DNA from: Hyphomonas atlantica corrig.
GTDB lineage: Bacteria; Pseudomonadota; Alphaproteobacteria; Caulobacterales; Hyphomonadaceae
DNA length: 64,000 nucleotides
NCBI RefSeq assembly: GCF_000682715.1
Contig: NZ_AWFH01000012.1
Location: 62,001-126,000 of the forward strand
Direction of reading: 5' to 3'
The translations under genes were made by a program, and so were the position numbers. Every line of letters begins with the position of its first letter. Within the stretch, counting starts at the first letter, position 1. The notes under the pieces were generated by a model. That model worked only from the letters and a program-made list of their open reading frames with translations. It was not told the origin of the DNA and ran no database searches. Of this stretch, positions 26,015 to 34,657 are shown piece by piece.

Positions 26015-27951
26015 GCAAGAAACCCGCCGATCTCGATCACGCATTCACACGTCGCGCCGCCATTGCGGGTGCAGCGGGCGGGCTTGTCTGGGCCGGTTTG
26101 ATCGGGCGTCTGTTTCAATTGCAGATCCTGGATCAGGAACGCTATCAGGCGCAGGCCGAGGCAAACCACATCAAGCTGCAACTCGCCCCGCCGCAACGGG
26201 GGCGAATCCTGGACCGCTTTGGCCGCCCGTTGGCGTCGCATCGCCGGGCGGGCCGTATCTCCATTATTCCGGAACAGGCCGACAATCCCGAAGAGACACT
26301 GGCACGCATCGCATCCCTGATCGAGGTGCCGGACCAGCGCCTGGAGCGGATCGCGAATGAAGTTCGCATGAGCCGTCGCCGCAATGCAGGCTTCGTGCCG
26401 GTCACGGTCGCGCATGAGCTGACCTATGAAGACTTTGCACGGATGAACGTGCATGCTGCGGAGATGCCGGGCGTCAACGTCGAGATGGCGCTGACGCGCT
26501 CCTATCCTCGCGGACGAGACTTTGCCCATGTGCTGGGATATGTCGCGCGCGCAAGCCAGGATGATCTTGTGCGCCTGACTGACGACATGAGCGACAAGGA
26601 AGCTGAAACGCTGAAAACCATGTTCCGGCATCCCGACATGCGCACGGGTCGTCAGGGTATGGAGCGTTTCGCCGAGGAATGGTTGCGCGGCAAGCCCGGC
26701 TATCGCAAGCTCGTCACCAATGCGCATGGCCGCGTGATTGAGGAAATCCCGGATGAGCGGTTGGCACCGACACCGGGGCGGGATCTGTTCGTGACCATCG
26801 ATTCCGATCTCCAGCGTGTGGCGATTGAGCGTTTCGAGGGCGAAAGCGGCGCAGCCGTGGTGCTCGATGTGGAAAGCGGCGACGTGCTGGCCATGGTATC
26901 CACACCGGCCTTCGACCCGAACGATTTTGTAAACGGTATTTCGTCTGCGGATTATGCAGAGCTGCGCGACAATAATCGCTCGCCGCTTTATCCGCGCGCC
27001 CATGGCGGCGTGTATCCGCCGGGCTCCACCTTCAAGATGGTGGTTGCGACGGCCGCACTGGAGGCGGGCGTGATCAAGCCGACCGACCGGGTGCATTGCA
27101 ACAGCTACTACCATTTCGGTAACCGCACCTGGCATTGCTGGAAGCGGGGCGGGCACGGTTCGGTCAATCTGCATACGGCCATCAAGGGGTCGTGCGATGT
27201 CTACTTCTATGAAATTGCCCGCCGCACCGGCGTTGACAAGATCGCTGAGGTCGCCCGCAAATTCGGCTTCGGCGAAGACTGGGTTCTGGGCATGACCGGC
27301 GGACGGGGCGGTCTTGTGCCGGACCGGGAATGGAAACAGCGCGTCCGCAAGGAAAACTGGTACGAAGGCGAAACGCTCAATTTCGGAATTGGCCAGGGGC
27401 AACTCGGCACGACTCCACTGCAGCTAGCCTTGATGACGGCGCGCATCGCATCAGAGGGCAAGCCCTTCACACCGCGCATGATCGGCATCGGTCCGAACTC
27501 GGCGGACGACCATTCGCTGGATGCGCCGCTGGATGCAGAAATCATGAAGCTGATGAAAGCGGGCATGTATGGCGTGACGTCGGAGGGTGGCGGCACGGCC
27601 TATCGCTCTGGCGATCTGGGCCTCGGAGGGCCGCGCCTCGCCGGCAAGACGGGGACAGCGCAGGTACGACGCATCACCCGCGAAGAGCGCCTCAGCGGCG
27701 TACGCTCGGGCAGTGAGATTGCGCGCGAGCTGCGCGATCATGCCCTGTTCGTGGCTTATGCGCCCGCCGATAATCCGAAATACGCCATCTCTGTCGTGGT
27801 CGAGCACGGGGAGGGCGGTTCGCGCACAGCGGCTCCGGTGGCGCGCGATATCCTGCATTTCGCGCTCAAGACCGATAGCCGTCGCAAGCCGACCTATTCT
27901 CAAAGTGCTTCCCTGCCGGCCTCGATGAAGGATGAGGGAGAGCCGACATGA
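26011..27951 (+). CDS. mrdA: Penicillin-binding protein 2, elongation transpeptidase (MrdA)
   Basis: 646 aa class B PBP. One N-terminal membrane helix (about 16-36) is followed by a non-catalytic dimerisation domain, starting with LAPPQRGRILDRFGRPLASH, and the transpeptidase domain. Catalytic motifs: SxxK is in PPGSTFKMV (about residues 341-349), SxN is in KGSCDVYFYE (the 'SCD' variant typical of PBP2) and KTG is in LAGKTGTAQV. It cross-links peptidoglycan during lateral growth and pairs with RodA, encoded next. The start overlaps mreD and the end overlaps rodA by ATGA each, so translation is coupled. Confidence 0.95.
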   Translation: MSKKPADLDHAFTRRAAIAGAAGGLVWAGLIGRLFQLQILDQERYQAQAEANHIKLQLAPPQRGRILDRFGRPLASHRRAGRISIIPEQADNPEETLARIASLIEVPDQRLERIANEVRMSRRRNAGFVPVTVAHELTYEDFARMNVHAAEMPGVNVEMALTRSYPRGRDFAHVLGYVARASQDDLVRLTDDMSDKEAETLKTMFRHPDMRTGRQGMERFAEEWLRGKPGYRKLVTNAHGRVIEEIPDERLAPTPGRDLFVTIDSDLQRVAIERFEGESGAAVVLDVESGDVLAMVSTPAFDPNDFVNGISSADYAELRDNNRSPLYPRAHGGVYPPGSTFKMVVATAALEAGVIKPTDRVHCNSYYHFGNRTWHCWKRGGHGSVNLHTAIKGSCDVYFYEIARRTGVDKIAEVARKFGFGEDWVLGMTGGRGGLVPDREWKQRVRKENWYEGETLNFGIGQGQLGTTPLQLALMTARIASEGKPFTPRMIGIGPNSADDHSLDAPLDAEIMKLMKAGMYGVTSEGGGTAYRSGDLGLGGPRLAGKTGTAQVRRITREERLSGVRSGSEIARELRDHALFVAYAPADNPKYAISVVVEHGEGGSRTAAPVARDILHFALKTDSRRKPTYSQSASLPASMKDEGEPT

Positions 27952-29156
27952 ACCGCGAAGGTTTTACCGGTTTCTCGCGAGGCGAAGCGCGAACACGAAC
28001 GGCGACATCGCTGAGCTTTGAAAATCAGGGCGTGCTCGAAAAGCTTATGCGCCTGCCTTGGGGGTTCATCCTCCTCATCGCGGCGATGGCGCTGACCGGC
28101 ATTGCGATGCTCTATTCCTCGGCGCACACGAACCCGATCGAGGCGCATCTCTGGAAACTTCAATTGGTGCGCCTGGTCATCTGTTTCGTGATGATGATCG
28201 GCCTTGCCATGCTGCCGCTGTCCTGGTGGATGCGGCTGGCGTTTCCGGCCTATGCTGGCACGCTGGTATTGCTTGTGCTGGTCGAACTCATGGGTGTGAC
28301 AGGCGGCGGTGCGCAGCGCTGGTTGCAGGTCGGGCCTGTGGCCGTTCAGCCTTCGGAGTTTGCAAAGCTGGCCGTAACGCTGGCGCTCGCGCGATACTAC
28401 CAGATGATACTGCAGCCCCAGACAGGGCGCATTCTCGTACACCTCGGCGCATTGGCGATCATCCTGTTGCCTGCGGCCCTGATCTTCAAACAGCCGGACT
28501 TCGGAACCACGCTTGCTCTGGTTGCTTCCGGCGGGGTCGTGATCTTCCTCGCTGGCCTGTCGGTGCGCATCATTACGGCCGTGATTGTCGGCGGTGTCGC
28601 GTCCGTCTGGCCGGTGTACCAGTTCGTGCTGGCACCTTACCAGCGTGAACGGGTGGATACCTTCCTCGCCCAATTGTTTGGCGAGTCAACCAACGCGCTC
28701 GGCGAAAGCTACCAGATCGAGCAGGGCAAGATTGCCATCGGCGCAGGAGGCTTCAATGGCCGCGGTTTCCTGCAAGGAATCCAGTCGCAACAGGATTATG
28801 TGCCTGAACAGCATACCGACTTCATTCTCACCGTGATTGCGGAGGAGTTCGGCTTCCTCGGATCGACGGCCCTGCTGGTCGGATTTGCTGTCTTGCTGGG
28901 ATGGTCGCTCTACAGTGCAGCGCGGTCTGTCAGCTGGTTCGGGCGGCTGGCGTCGGCAGGGGCGGTGGCCACGGTCGCATTCTATATCGTGTTCAATGTG
29001 GGCATGGTATTGGGGCTCTTGCCCGTCGTGGGAATGCCCTTGCCATTGATCTCTTATGGCGGCACAGCCATGCTGACGACAATGGCGTGTTTCGGCCTGA
29101 TCATCGCGGCGCACATGCACCGGGATGAAAAGCTGACGGCGCGCGGAATATTTTAG
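27948..29156 (+). CDS. rodA: Rod shape-determining protein RodA (SEDS glycosyltransferase)
   Basis: 402 aa with about ten membrane helices of the SEDS family, peptidoglycan glycosyltransferases that polymerise lipid II with PBP2. Family segments: GGAQRWLQVGPVAVQPSEFAKLAVTLALA (extracellular loop and conserved P-S-E-x-x-K), KQPDFGTT, and the C-terminal GVVLPFVSYGG-like GMPLPLISYGGTAMLTTM. A non-conserved cytoplasmic N-terminal tail of ~40 residues precedes helix 1. It is the last gene of the rod-shape operon; the sodium symporter starts 78 bases later with its own ribosome binding site. Confidence 0.94.
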   Translation: MNREGFTGFSRGEARTRTATSLSFENQGVLEKLMRLPWGFILLIAAMALTGIAMLYSSAHTNPIEAHLWKLQLVRLVICFVMMIGLAMLPLSWWMRLAFPAYAGTLVLLVLVELMGVTGGGAQRWLQVGPVAVQPSEFAKLAVTLALARYYQMILQPQTGRILVHLGALAIILLPAALIFKQPDFGTTLALVASGGVVIFLAGLSVRIITAVIVGGVASVWPVYQFVLAPYQRERVDTFLAQLFGESTNALGESYQIEQGKIAIGAGGFNGRGFLQGIQSQQDYVPEQHTDFILTVIAEEFGFLGSTALLVGFAVLLGWSLYSAARSVSWFGRLASAGAVATVAFYIVFNVGMVLGLLPVVGMPLPLISYGGTAMLTTMACFGLIIAAHMHRDEKLTARGIF

Positions 29157-29234
29157 CTCTAAAACATAACAATCGTTGATTTTTGTTTTGCCGTCGATAG
29201 GTTCGCGCAAAACTTTGACCCGGGGAGAGGGCAT

Positions 29235-30620
29235 ATGGCAGGAGAAATTGGCCGCAAGACGGACCATTGGGGCTCGCGCTTTGGATTTATCATGGCCGCG
29301 GTCGGCTCATCGGTCGGATTGGGCAATTTCTGGCGCTTCCCATTCACTGCAGGTGAAAATGGCGGCGGCGCATTCATCATCATCTATCTGATTTGCGTCC
29401 TGTTCCTCGGCCTTACCGTGCTGATGGCAGAATATGCCGTGGGACGGAAATCCGGCATGTCGGCGATTGAGGGCATTCACTCTCTCGCGCGCGCCGAAAA
29501 CAAGAGTGAGAACTGGCAGGTTGTCGGCTGGATCGGAACGCTGGGCTCGTTCTTTATCCTTACCTTCTACATCGTGATCTCAGCCTGGGTTCTGGCCTTC
29601 ATTCCCCAGGCCTTCGACGGCACTTTCACACGCTTTGCAGATGAAGCGGCGCGCCTCACTGCAGAGACCGGCACAACTGTCAGCCTTGCAGATGTATCCT
29701 CCACCAATTTCGGCCAGACGATCAGCAATAAATACATGATCGGCACATTGCTTGCGGCCTTTATCGCGCTGAACACATTCATCGTGGCGCGCGGCGTGAA
29801 GGGGGGGATTGAAAAAGCGGCCACTTTCCTGATGCCTGCCTTCTTCATCCTGCTGATCGGTATTGTCGGCTTTGCGCTCGTTGAGGGTGATGCCGGTGCT
29901 GCGGCCAGCTTCCTGCTGACTCCGGATTTCAGCAAGGTCACCATGGCCACCTTCCTGGAAGCGGTGGGCCAGGCCTTCTTCTCGCTGTCCGTCGGCTCCT
30001 GCCTGATGGTCACCTATGGGGCCTATCTCAGCCGCGATACCAACATTCCACGCTCATCGGCCATTGTGGCGAGCGCCGATACGATGGTGGCGCTGATCGC
30101 TGGCTTTGCGATCTTCCCGATCGTGTTTGCCTTCGGGGCGGACCCGGCCGGCGGACCGGGCCTGTTCTTCGTGTCGATGCCAATCGCATTCAGCCAGATG
30201 GGCGCGCTGGGCGTCTGGGTTGGCGGAGCCTTCTTCCTGCTGGCCCTGTTTGCGGCCTTCACGTCTTCGATCTCATTGATGGAAGTGGGCGTTGCGTGGC
30301 TGGAAGAGCGCGAAGGCGTCACCCGTCCCGGGGCAGCAATGGGCATTGGCTTCGTCCTGTTCATGATCGGCATGGGCTATGTCTTCTCATCAGACTTCAT
30401 CGACTTTGCTGACATCATCACCGGCAACATCATGCTGCCGCTCTGCGCCTTGTTGCTGGCGGTGTTCGCGGGCTGGATCCTCAGCCGCGAGATGCTGACC
30501 AGTGAGCTTGGCGAAGGGACGATCATGAATCTCTGGCGCTTCATGTGCCGCTGGGTTGTGCCACCTGCGCTGGCCTTCATCCTCGTGCTTGGCACACTGA
30601 CCAAGCTTGGCGTGATCTAG
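29235..30620 (+). CDS. Sodium-dependent transporter, NSS (SLC6) family
   Basis: 461 aa with about 11-12 membrane helices. The N-terminus WGSRFGFIMAAVGSSVGLGNFWRFPF is the strongly conserved helix 1 of Na+-coupled neurotransmitter/amino-acid symporters (LeuT fold), with the unwound GLGNFWRFP segment. SVGSCLMVTYGAYLS (helix 6 region) follows. It probably imports an amino acid or similar small substrate; the exact substrate cannot be told. ATG 29235 has GGGGAGAGG upstream. A terminator follows at 30650. It is likely monocistronic. Confidence 0.9.
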   Translation: MAGEIGRKTDHWGSRFGFIMAAVGSSVGLGNFWRFPFTAGENGGGAFIIIYLICVLFLGLTVLMAEYAVGRKSGMSAIEGIHSLARAENKSENWQVVGWIGTLGSFFILTFYIVISAWVLAFIPQAFDGTFTRFADEAARLTAETGTTVSLADVSSTNFGQTISNKYMIGTLLAAFIALNTFIVARGVKGGIEKAATFLMPAFFILLIGIVGFALVEGDAGAAASFLLTPDFSKVTMATFLEAVGQAFFSLSVGSCLMVTYGAYLSRDTNIPRSSAIVASADTMVALIAGFAIFPIVFAFGADPAGGPGLFFVSMPIAFSQMGALGVWVGGAFFLLALFAAFTSSISLMEVGVAWLEEREGVTRPGAAMGIGFVLFMIGMGYVFSSDFIDFADIITGNIMLPLCALLLAVFAGWILSREMLTSELGEGTIMNLWRFMCRWVVPPALAFILVLGTLTKLGVI

Positions 30621-30925
30621 GCAACAGCACACACAAGACCTGCGGAGAAGGGGGCGTCTATGCGCCCCCTTTTCTTATATGGGGACAGGTAGAAACAGCC
30701 CGCCAATCCGGCGCGCGGAATTCTGCGGCAGGATGGTTCCTGTCACCGGACTTTCTGGCTTTCCTGTTCCGGTGGGGCGAACGAGGCGATGCGTTCTCCC
30801 GGCGGCGGAAGGTGCAGGGTCGCAACCTGAACTTCCCCAATACCAAAACCTGACGCGGCCTCTGTCTCTTCCGCCCGTCACACTCTTCGTAAAACCGGAA
30901 GGCGCGGCCTGTCCGGCCTTTTGTG
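30621..30925. other. Non-coding stretch between the symporter and pip genes
   Basis: 305 bases between two convergent genes. It holds the symporter terminator near its left end. Around 30893-30922 are AAGGC/GCCTT and CCGG repeats that could form a weak hairpin for the pip transcript. No convincing gene was found. Confidence 0.5.
30650..30673 (+). terminator. Rho-independent terminator of the sodium symporter gene
   Basis: GGGGGCG (30650-30656), loop TCTATG and CGCCCCC (30663-30669) form a perfect 7-bp stem followed by TTTTCTT, 30 bases past the stop. Confidence 0.82.
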
Positions 30926-31915
30926 TTACGCCTTGATCAGGTCTGCATACTGGATGGCAAAATCGTCCGTTGCCTGGATCAGCTTGTCGACAATGCCGGG
31001 CTCCATGGAGGAGTGACCTGCATCCGGAATGATGTGGATGTCGGCTTTAGGCCAGGCCTTTGAAAGCGCCCAAGCGGTGGAGAGTGGTGTCACCACATCA
31101 TACCGGCCGTGCACGATCACACCGGGCACATCCTTCAGCTTGGTTTTGGCTTCTTCCAGCAGCCAATTGTCCGACGCGAAGAAGCCGCGATTGACAAAAT
31201 AGTGGCATTCGATCCGGGCGAAAGCGTCGACGAAATCATCTTCATTGAACCGGGCAGGGGTTGTCGTTGGCCCCTTGATGGACAGGGTTTCGCCTTCCCA
31301 GCGCGACCAGGCGCGGGCGGCGTCGATGCGTGCCTGCTTGTCGTCGCCGATCAGGCGCTTGTGGAAGGCCATCAGAAGGTCGTCGCGCTCGTCCTCCGGG
31401 ATCGGCTTGATGTAGCGGTCATAGGCATCCGGAAACAGACGGCTGGCGCCGGATTGGTAGAACCACTGGATCTCGGCTTTCGAGACGAGAAAGATGCCGC
31501 GCAGGACGAGGCCGAGCGTGCGATCCGGATGGGTCACGCCATAGGCCAGCGACAGGGTGGAGCCCCATGAGCCGCCAAACACCAGCCATCTGTCGACGCC
31601 GAGGGCGTCCCGAATCGACTCCATGTCATCGATCAGGTCCCAGGTCGTGTTTTCCCGCAATTCAGAGTGCGGGGTGGAGCGCCCACAGCCGCGCTGATCG
31701 AACAAAATGATGCGATATTTGCCCGGATCGAAAAAGCGCCTCATTTCTGGGCTTGAGCCGCCTCCGGGGCCTCCATGTACGGCAATGACAGGAATCCCGT
31801 TCGGATTCCCCGATTCTTCCCAGTAAATTTCGTGAATTTCGCTGACTCGCAGCCTTCCAGAGCGTCTGGATTCCAGTCTCGGATACAAAATGCGGCGGTT
31901 GGAGCGTCTGTTCAT
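30926..31915 (-). CDS. pip: Proline iminopeptidase (alpha/beta hydrolase)
   Basis: 329 aa, the usual length for serine-type prolyl aminopeptidase, which removes N-terminal proline from peptides. Family signals: VHGGPGGGSSPEMRRFFDP with the oxyanion HGGPG, the DQRGCGRSTPH segment, the nucleophile elbow GGSWGSTLSL, and a late Asp (GRYDVVTPL) and His (PDAGHSSMEPG) to complete the triad. Cytoplasmic by sequence. No good ribosome binding site was seen before ATG 31915. It is divergent from the lipoprotein gene at 32029. Confidence 0.9.
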   Translation of the reverse strand: MNRRSNRRILYPRLESRRSGRLRVSEIHEIYWEESGNPNGIPVIAVHGGPGGGSSPEMRRFFDPGKYRIILFDQRGCGRSTPHSELRENTTWDLIDDMESIRDALGVDRWLVFGGSWGSTLSLAYGVTHPDRTLGLVLRGIFLVSKAEIQWFYQSGASRLFPDAYDRYIKPIPEDERDDLLMAFHKRLIGDDKQARIDAARAWSRWEGETLSIKGPTTTPARFNEDDFVDAFARIECHYFVNRGFFASDNWLLEEAKTKLKDVPGVIVHGRYDVVTPLSTAWALSKAWPKADIHIIPDAGHSSMEPGIVDKLIQATDDFAIQYADLIKA

Positions 31916-32028
31916 GCAGTTTTCACTTATTCTCAGTCATATTGTGCGGTGTTACTGGACTTGTGCCAGTGGCAACCGTAAACATTATTGCAGGTGTGGT
32001 CCCAATCAGGTGTGCAGGTGGCTGTCAA

Positions 32029-32643
32029 ATGCGTAGTATAGTTCTGGGTGCATCCCTATGCCTTCTGGCAGGATGCGCAACCGTTTCGATGGTATCCGGT
32101 GAGACTTCGGTTGAAACCAGTCTCACGCAATCCCAGTCTGCCCTGCGTAAAGTTTCTGCTGAATATTGCACCGATGCCGTCAAGAAGGGCTGGATTGAAG
32201 CAACCGGCGGCTTGGCTGGTTTTGCGTCCACGCTGATCAACGGAAAATCTGATGACGAAACCCGCGACTATGCTTTCCGCATTGGCGCGAAATCAGATGC
32301 ACCCTCGCTGGTGCTGGCACGCATCGTATCGGACGCTCAGGCCGCTCGTACCGGTCTGGCAGATGTCAGCCGTGAAGCCCGCGATGTGCTCGAAACCGGC
32401 GGGCAGGATTCTGCCACCCGCGCCGATGTGATGAGCTATGAGCGGGCCCTGGTGCGCGCACAGATGGCCTATCGCAACTTCCAGGGTGCCCTTGGCGATG
32501 TCACGTCCCGGTCCGACATGGACATGGATATCGCGCCAGTTGACCGGGAGCTCAAATCGTTCGCAGACACGATCGACGACGCCCGCGATACGGCAGATGG
32601 TCTCGCGGATAAATACGCCTCGCTTAGCCGTTCGACTTCTTAA
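32029..32643 (+). CDS. Putative lipoprotein, 204 aa
   Basis: I do not recognise a family. The start is at ATG 32029, where the protein begins MRSIVLGASLCLLAGCATVS: a signal peptide with lipobox L-A-G-C, so it should be lipidated at Cys16. The mature protein is mostly helical with Ala/Asp/Arg-rich segments, for example LVRAQMAYRNFQGALGD, and no membrane helix. The frame stays open upstream to 31942, but that part lacks the signal. It is divergent from pip and convergent with the DUF423 gene. Confidence 0.65.
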   Translation: MRSIVLGASLCLLAGCATVSMVSGETSVETSLTQSQSALRKVSAEYCTDAVKKGWIEATGGLAGFASTLINGKSDDETRDYAFRIGAKSDAPSLVLARIVSDAQAARTGLADVSREARDVLETGGQDSATRADVMSYERALVRAQMAYRNFQGALGDVTSRSDMDMDIAPVDRELKSFADTIDDARDTADGLADKYASLSRSTS

Positions 32644-32652
32644 GTCGCGTCT

Positions 32653-33012
32653 CTAGGCTGCCTTTCGAGCGCCGAAGGCGCAGAGGGCCCATCCCACCAG
32701 CAATCCAACGCCGCCAATCGGGGTGATCGCCCCGAACCAGCGCGGCGCGCCCAACGCCATCGCGTAGAGCGTTCCGGCAAAGATGATCGTCCCAATCGCA
32801 AACGCCCAGCCCGCCTTGCGCAGCAGGCCGGTGTTGCCGTGCAGGGAAATGACCAGCGCGGCGACAGAATGCGGCAGGGCATAGAGCGTTGCCGTGTGCC
32901 ACCAGTCAGTGCCTTCAGCCCTCAGAACACCTTCCAGCCCATGCGCACCAAAGGCGCCCAGCGCCACGGCTGCAAATCCCAGAAGGCCGGCGATCAGTCC
33001 CAATGCATTCAT
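32653..33012 (-). CDS. DUF423 family membrane protein
   Basis: 119 aa with four predicted helices, the normal size for DUF423 (YgdD-like) inner-membrane proteins. Function in the family is poorly defined. MNALGLIAGLLGFAAVALGAFGAHGL and GWAFAIGTIIFAGTLY are the characteristic segments, followed by GAPRWFGAITPIGGVGLLVGW. The start is taken at ATG 33012 because homology begins there and the ATGA overlap with the thioesterase stop (33009-33011) implies translational coupling; the frame is open to 33168. Confidence 0.85.
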   Translation of the reverse strand: MNALGLIAGLLGFAAVALGAFGAHGLEGVLRAEGTDWWHTATLYALPHSVAALVISLHGNTGLLRKAGWAFAIGTIIFAGTLYAMALGAPRWFGAITPIGGVGLLVGWALCAFGARKAA

Positions 33013-33437
33013 GCCATTCCACTCGGTTCTCTCGGGATCGCATAGGTCACAACCGCATGACTTGACGGCTTGTCTGCGCCTTCGATCCTTACATCCACTT
33101 CCATGACGGCCAAAGCCTGACCGATCTTCAATATACGCGCATCCGCGACGACCACATCCCCGATACAAGGTCGCAGGAAGTTGATGCTGAGATTGCTGGT
33201 CACGGTCATGGGCTCATGGCCCGTCTTCGTCATCACGGCCATATAGGCGGCGGAGTCGACCAGCGACATCTGCGTCGGTCCGGAAATATAGCCGCCGGGG
33301 CGCAAATTCGATTCATCCGCCACGAGGCGCATCACGGCGCGGCCATCTTCCATCAGCGTGACTTCCGTTCGATTGTCTTTCGTCGCGAATGCGCCGCGCA
33401 GGAATGTGTTGGCTTCGTCTGCCGTCATCTTGGTCAT
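33009..33437 (-). CDS. PaaI-type hotdog thioesterase
   Basis: 142 aa. The hotdog-fold pattern is seen in NLRPGGYISGPTQMSLVDSAAYMAV, where the helix follows a G-x-I-x-G-P loop, with MTVTSNLSINFLRPCIGDVVVADARIL as the next strand pair. Proteins like this hydrolyse acyl- or aryl-CoA thioesters. The usual HGG of PaaI is GYISGP here, so it is a diverged subgroup. It is translationally coupled to DUF423 downstream and divergent from the gene at 33545. Substrate unknown. Confidence 0.8.
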   Translation of the reverse strand: MTKMTADEANTFLRGAFATKDNRTEVTLMEDGRAVMRLVADESNLRPGGYISGPTQMSLVDSAAYMAVMTKTGHEPMTVTSNLSINFLRPCIGDVVVADARILKIGQALAVMEVDVRIEGADKPSSHAVVTYAIPREPSGMA

Positions 33438-33544
33438 GATTTTTTGGGCTCCCTTTGCGTCACGGCTTGAACCGTCTGTGTGTGTCGTTCACCCTAGCTG
33501 CGGGACGTTGCCCGCCAAGTGGTGACGCGAAGGAAGGAAACGAC

Positions 33545-34657
33545 ATGCTGACAGCCGGAGATGAGTATCCGATTCACCAGACACCGGAACCTGTGGCCTT
33601 TTCAGGCTCCGACCGGAATTTCTACGACCGCTATTTCTTCAATGGCTATTCTCCCGATGGCGAGACGTTCTTCGCCGCGGCGATGGGCATCTATCCGCAC
33701 CTGAACATCATCGACGCTGCCGTGTCAGTTCTGAGGGGCGGTAAGCAACATTCGGTCTTCTTTTCCCGTCCGCTGAACATGGAGCGGATGAATACCTTTG
33801 TTGGCGGCTTTTCAGTAGAAGTGGTCGAACCGCTGAAGCGCATACGGCTGAAGGTTGAGGAAACCGAAGGCATTGCGCTGGACCTTGTCTTCGAGGGGCG
33901 GGCCTTCCCGATCGAGGAGCCGCGCTTCACGCGCCGCCAGGGGCCGCGCATGCTGATGGATGTGACGCGCATGACGCAGAACGGCCGCTGGGCTGGCAAG
34001 CTGCGCATTGATGGCACAGAGATCGATGTCTCACCGGGCAGCTGGACGGGAACGCGTGACCGCAGCTGGGGCGTACGTCCGATCGGGGCGCAGGATACAC
34101 AGCCGCTGATCCCGCCGCTGCCGCCACAATTCTACTGGATCTGGACGCCTACCAATTTCCCGAACCTGTCCATGTTCTATCATGTGAACCATGATGAGGC
34201 GGGTGAGGCGTGGAACACGCGCGCCGTGCTGGCGATGGATGGCGCAGGGCAGGGCGATCTGATCCATCTCGACAAGCCGCATATGGATATCCAGTACACG
34301 TCCGGAACGCGGCGGATGAAATCTGCGAAGCTGCACCTTGAAGACGGTCAGGGCGGCGCGCATACGGTGAGCTTCGAGCCGTTTGGTACCTTCCTGATGA
34401 AGGGCATTGGCTATGGCCATCCGGAGCGCAAGCATGGCTCGTATCAGGGCGATCAATTATCCGTATTGCGCGAAGACTACGAACCGGAAAAGCTGGCGTG
34501 GCAGCAGCCAGAGAATCTGCACATTCAGGCCATTGCCCGCGCAAGGCATGAATGCCCGAACGGGTTGTCCTCCGAAGGGATCGGCGCATTCGAGCAATTG
34601 TTCATGGGCCCGCATGCGCCAAGCGGCTTCAAGGATATTCTGGACGGCGCGGCCTAG
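33545..34657 (+). CDS. Uncharacterised protein, possible CrtC/AttH-like beta-barrel
   Basis: 370 aa from ATG 33545 (AAGGAAACGAC upstream). I do not know its function. It is soluble, with no signal peptide. The N-terminal part has FYDRYFFNGYSPDG and FFAAAMGIYPHLN, which look like a strand-rich domain, and the middle has the distinctive PGSWTGTRDRSWGVRPIG. The latter resembles the D-x-S-W-G-x-R segment of lipocalin-like CrtC/AttH-type proteins that occur near lipid and steroid catabolic genes. A QFYWIWTPTNF stretch and a conserved HPERKHGSYQGDQ follow. It shares CTAG with the epimerase gene as both stop codons. Confidence 0.6.
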   Translation: MLTAGDEYPIHQTPEPVAFSGSDRNFYDRYFFNGYSPDGETFFAAAMGIYPHLNIIDAAVSVLRGGKQHSVFFSRPLNMERMNTFVGGFSVEVVEPLKRIRLKVEETEGIALDLVFEGRAFPIEEPRFTRRQGPRMLMDVTRMTQNGRWAGKLRIDGTEIDVSPGSWTGTRDRSWGVRPIGAQDTQPLIPPLPPQFYWIWTPTNFPNLSMFYHVNHDEAGEAWNTRAVLAMDGAGQGDLIHLDKPHMDIQYTSGTRRMKSAKLHLEDGQGGAHTVSFEPFGTFLMKGIGYGHPERKHGSYQGDQLSVLREDYEPEKLAWQQPENLHIQAIARARHECPNGLSSEGIGAFEQLFMGPHAPSGFKDILDGAA

